The notes under the pieces are model-generated. The model saw only the letters and a program-made list of their open reading frames with translations. It was not told the DNA's origin and ran no database searches. Positions 14,432-16,096 of a stretch of 16,096 bases of DNA are shown here, piece by piece; positions within the stretch are counted from its first letter, which is position 1; each line of letters opens with the position of its first letter. The position numbers and the translations under genes were made by a program. Source of the stretch: an uncultured Bacteroidales bacterium (lineage in GTDB: Bacteria > Bacteroidota > Bacteroidia > Bacteroidales > Tenuifilaceae); NCBI GenBank assembly GCA_937915475.1, contig CALGIR010000275.1:1-16096 (forward strand). Direction: 5' to 3'.

Positions 14432-16096
14432 ATGAAATATTTCCGTTTTAGTGCTATTTTTATAGCATTTGTATGTTTTTTTAACATCCTTAACGCCCAA
14501 CAGGGTGGCGTTAATTGGAATAATCCCCTGCCAATTGATCCCAAAGTTACCATTGGTGAACTTGACAATGGCATGCGTTACTATATCCGCAGTAACAGCG
14601 AGCCTAATAATAGGGCAGAGTTCTATATTGTTCATAATGTAGGAGCCATACTTGAGGATGATGATCAGGATGGTTTAGCTCACTTTACTGAGCATATGGC
14701 ATTCAATGGTACTGAGAATTATCCGAAAAAAGGGGTGTTAAATTTTCTTGAAAACATTGGAGTCAAATTTGGCCACAATGTAAACGCATTTACAGGGCAG
14801 GATGTTACTGCTTACAACCTTTCGAATGTACCGTTAACACGCGAAAGTATTATCGATTCTGCATTGTTAATCCTTCATGATTGGTCTAGCTATATAGCCT
14901 TTGAGGATGAGGAGATTGATGCTGAAAGAGGCGTGATTCGTGAGGAGTGGAGAACCCGTAGGACTGCTGAATGGCGTGGGCAACAAGAAAAAATGAAGTA
15001 TTTATATCATGGATCTAAGTATGCTGAGCGTGATGTAATTGGAAGTATTGACGTTATTAATAACCATGAGTACGAAACCTTGAAGCGGTTTTATTGGGAT
15101 TGGTATCGTCCCGATCTTCAAGCTATAATGATAGTAGGTGATTTTGATGCAGAGATGATGGAACAGAAGGTTATCGAGAGGTTTTCAACAATCCCATCGA
15201 GAGAGAATAAGAGTCCCCGCCCCAATTTTGAAGTCCCAAACCACAAGGAACCTCTTGTTGGTGTTTTTACCGATTCAGAGATCACTAGAACCATGGTAGA
15301 GGTGTACTATAAGCATCCAGTTGTTCCAGCCGATCAGAAAAATCTTGGTTACTATAAAGAAACACTTATACAGAAATTGTACGCCCAAATGCTTAACGCA
15401 CGTTACAACGAATTGGTTCAGGAAGATAATCCCCCATTCGTTTTTGCCTATAGTTTTTTTGGTAACCTTGCTCGTACAAAATCGGCTTATGTAATTATGG
15501 CAAATGCCCGGGAAAACGAACCCGTAAGGGCAATGAAATCTATGCTAGAAGAGAACTACAGACTAAAACAGCATGGATTTACCCAAACAGAACTTGATAG
15601 GGCAAAAGCCGACCTATTGCGTAGCATTGAGAATAGCTATAAGGAGAGGGATAAGGTTAAGAGTGGAGATCTTGTTTGGGAGTATTTCTCGCATTTCACC
15701 GAGAATGAACCAATTCCAGGGATTGAGTTCGAGTACATGTTCTCTCAGTCATTAGTCCCTTCAATCTCTATTAATGAGATTAATGCCAAAGTAAACGAAT
15801 GGATTACCGAAGAGAATATGGTAATCTTTATTACTGCGCCAGAAAAGGAAAAGGCTAATATTCCTGATAAAGATGGGTTGTTAGCAATTTACAAAGAAGT
15901 TAAGAAATGTTCCCTTGAAGCATATGAGGATAATGTTTCAACCGAACCCCTTGTTAGCGAGCAGCCTATAGCAGGTAAAGTGGTCAAAGAGAAAAAGAAT
16001 GATAAGTTAGAAACCATTGAGTGGGAACTTAGCAATGGAGTAAAGGTTATTGTTAAGCCCACTGAATGGTTTCTAACTTATCATTCTTTTTCTCTT
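14432..16096 (+). CDS. Secreted M16 family zinc peptidase (partial, C-terminus off the right edge)
   Basis: The reading frame stays open for 555 codons from ATG 14432 to the window end; an in-frame TAA at 14417 fixes the start region. MKYFRFSAIFIAFVCFFNIL followed by NAQQ is a signal peptide, so the enzyme is exported. The M16 (pitrilysin/insulinase) inverted zinc motif is H84-F-T-E87-H88, with third ligand E165 in DEEIDAERGVI, 77 residues after H88, the family spacing. The first M16 domain spans about 35-185, the inactive M16_C domain about 200-400, and a second repeat begins near 530 with WELSNGVKVIVKPT. Such Bacteroidota proteins are about 930-950 residues, so roughly 40 percent is missing here. 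Peptidases of this type degrade small peptides inside an internal chamber. The last dozen residues do not match the usual continuation after VKPT. Confidence 0.93.
   Translation, partial: MKYFRFSAIFIAFVCFFNILNAQQGGVNWNNPLPIDPKVTIGELDNGMRYYIRSNSEPNNRAEFYIVHNVGAILEDDDQDGLAHFTEHMAFNGTENYPKKGVLNFLENIGVKFGHNVNAFTGQDVTAYNLSNVPLTRESIIDSALLILHDWSSYIAFEDEEIDAERGVIREEWRTRRTAEWRGQQEKMKYLYHGSKYAERDVIGSIDVINNHEYETLKRFYWDWYRPDLQAIMIVGDFDAEMMEQKVIERFSTIPSRENKSPRPNFEVPNHKEPLVGVFTDSEITRTMVEVYYKHPVVPADQKNLGYYKETLIQKLYAQMLNARYNELVQEDNPPFVFAYSFFGNLARTKSAYVIMANARENEPVRAMKSMLEENYRLKQHGFTQTELDRAKADLLRSIENSYKERDKVKSGDLVWEYFSHFTENEPIPGIEFEYMFSQSLVPSISINEINAKVNEWITEENMVIFITAPEKEKANIPDKDGLLAIYKEVKKCSLEAYEDNVSTEPLVSEQPIAGKVVKEKKNDKLETIEWELSNGVKVIVKPTEWFLTYHSFSL

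Overview
The window looks like a chromosomal segment of a Bacteroidota bacterium, most likely a member of the Bacteroidales. The evidence is moderate-to-low GC, start codons without clear Shine-Dalgarno sequences, promoters of the TTTG-N(18-22)-TAnnTTTG kind, a DUF4199 membrane protein, an M56 peptidase fused to a TonB C-terminal domain, and a 6-phosphofructokinase with the pyrophosphate-dependent signature. Apart from one frameshifted gene, the content is intact housekeeping and envelope genes. I see no prophage, insertion sequence, CRISPR array or tRNA.

Left block (1-2993, minus strand): a BlaI-type repressor, a BlaR1-like M56 sensor peptidase with a TonB-like C-terminus, and a secreted TPR protein that runs off the left edge. 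The blaI promoter overlaps a ladder of alternating AACTAA/TTAGTT half-sites at exact 10-bp steps, which is a good candidate for the autoregulatory operator. No beta-lactamase is visible.

Middle block (3085-8716, mainly plus strand): an omega-amidase (YafV-like nitrilase) broken by one extra base, a full-length TrkA potassium-uptake regulator, a DUF4199 protein plus GT2 glycosyltransferase pair, and the phosphofructokinase with a strong intrinsic terminator. On the minus strand between trkA and the DUF4199 gene lies the small SRP RNA, with its own promoter and a U-run directly after its closing helix.

Right block (8873-13788, minus strand): a membrane-anchored protein of unknown function, a class IV PLP aminotransferase, a large lipoprotein metallopeptidase distantly like family M3, a terminator, then a TrmJ-type SPOUT RNA methyltransferase. 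A 643-bp gene-poor spacer (13789-14431) contains several hairpins, including two that compete for the same strand. The window ends inside a plus-strand secreted M16 zinc peptidase.

The window reads as ordinary core genome. The points most worth a second look are the BlaI operator ladder and TPR-linked sensor operon, the single-base frameshift in the amidase, the alternative-structure spacer, the unknown anchored protein, and the divergent metallopeptidase.
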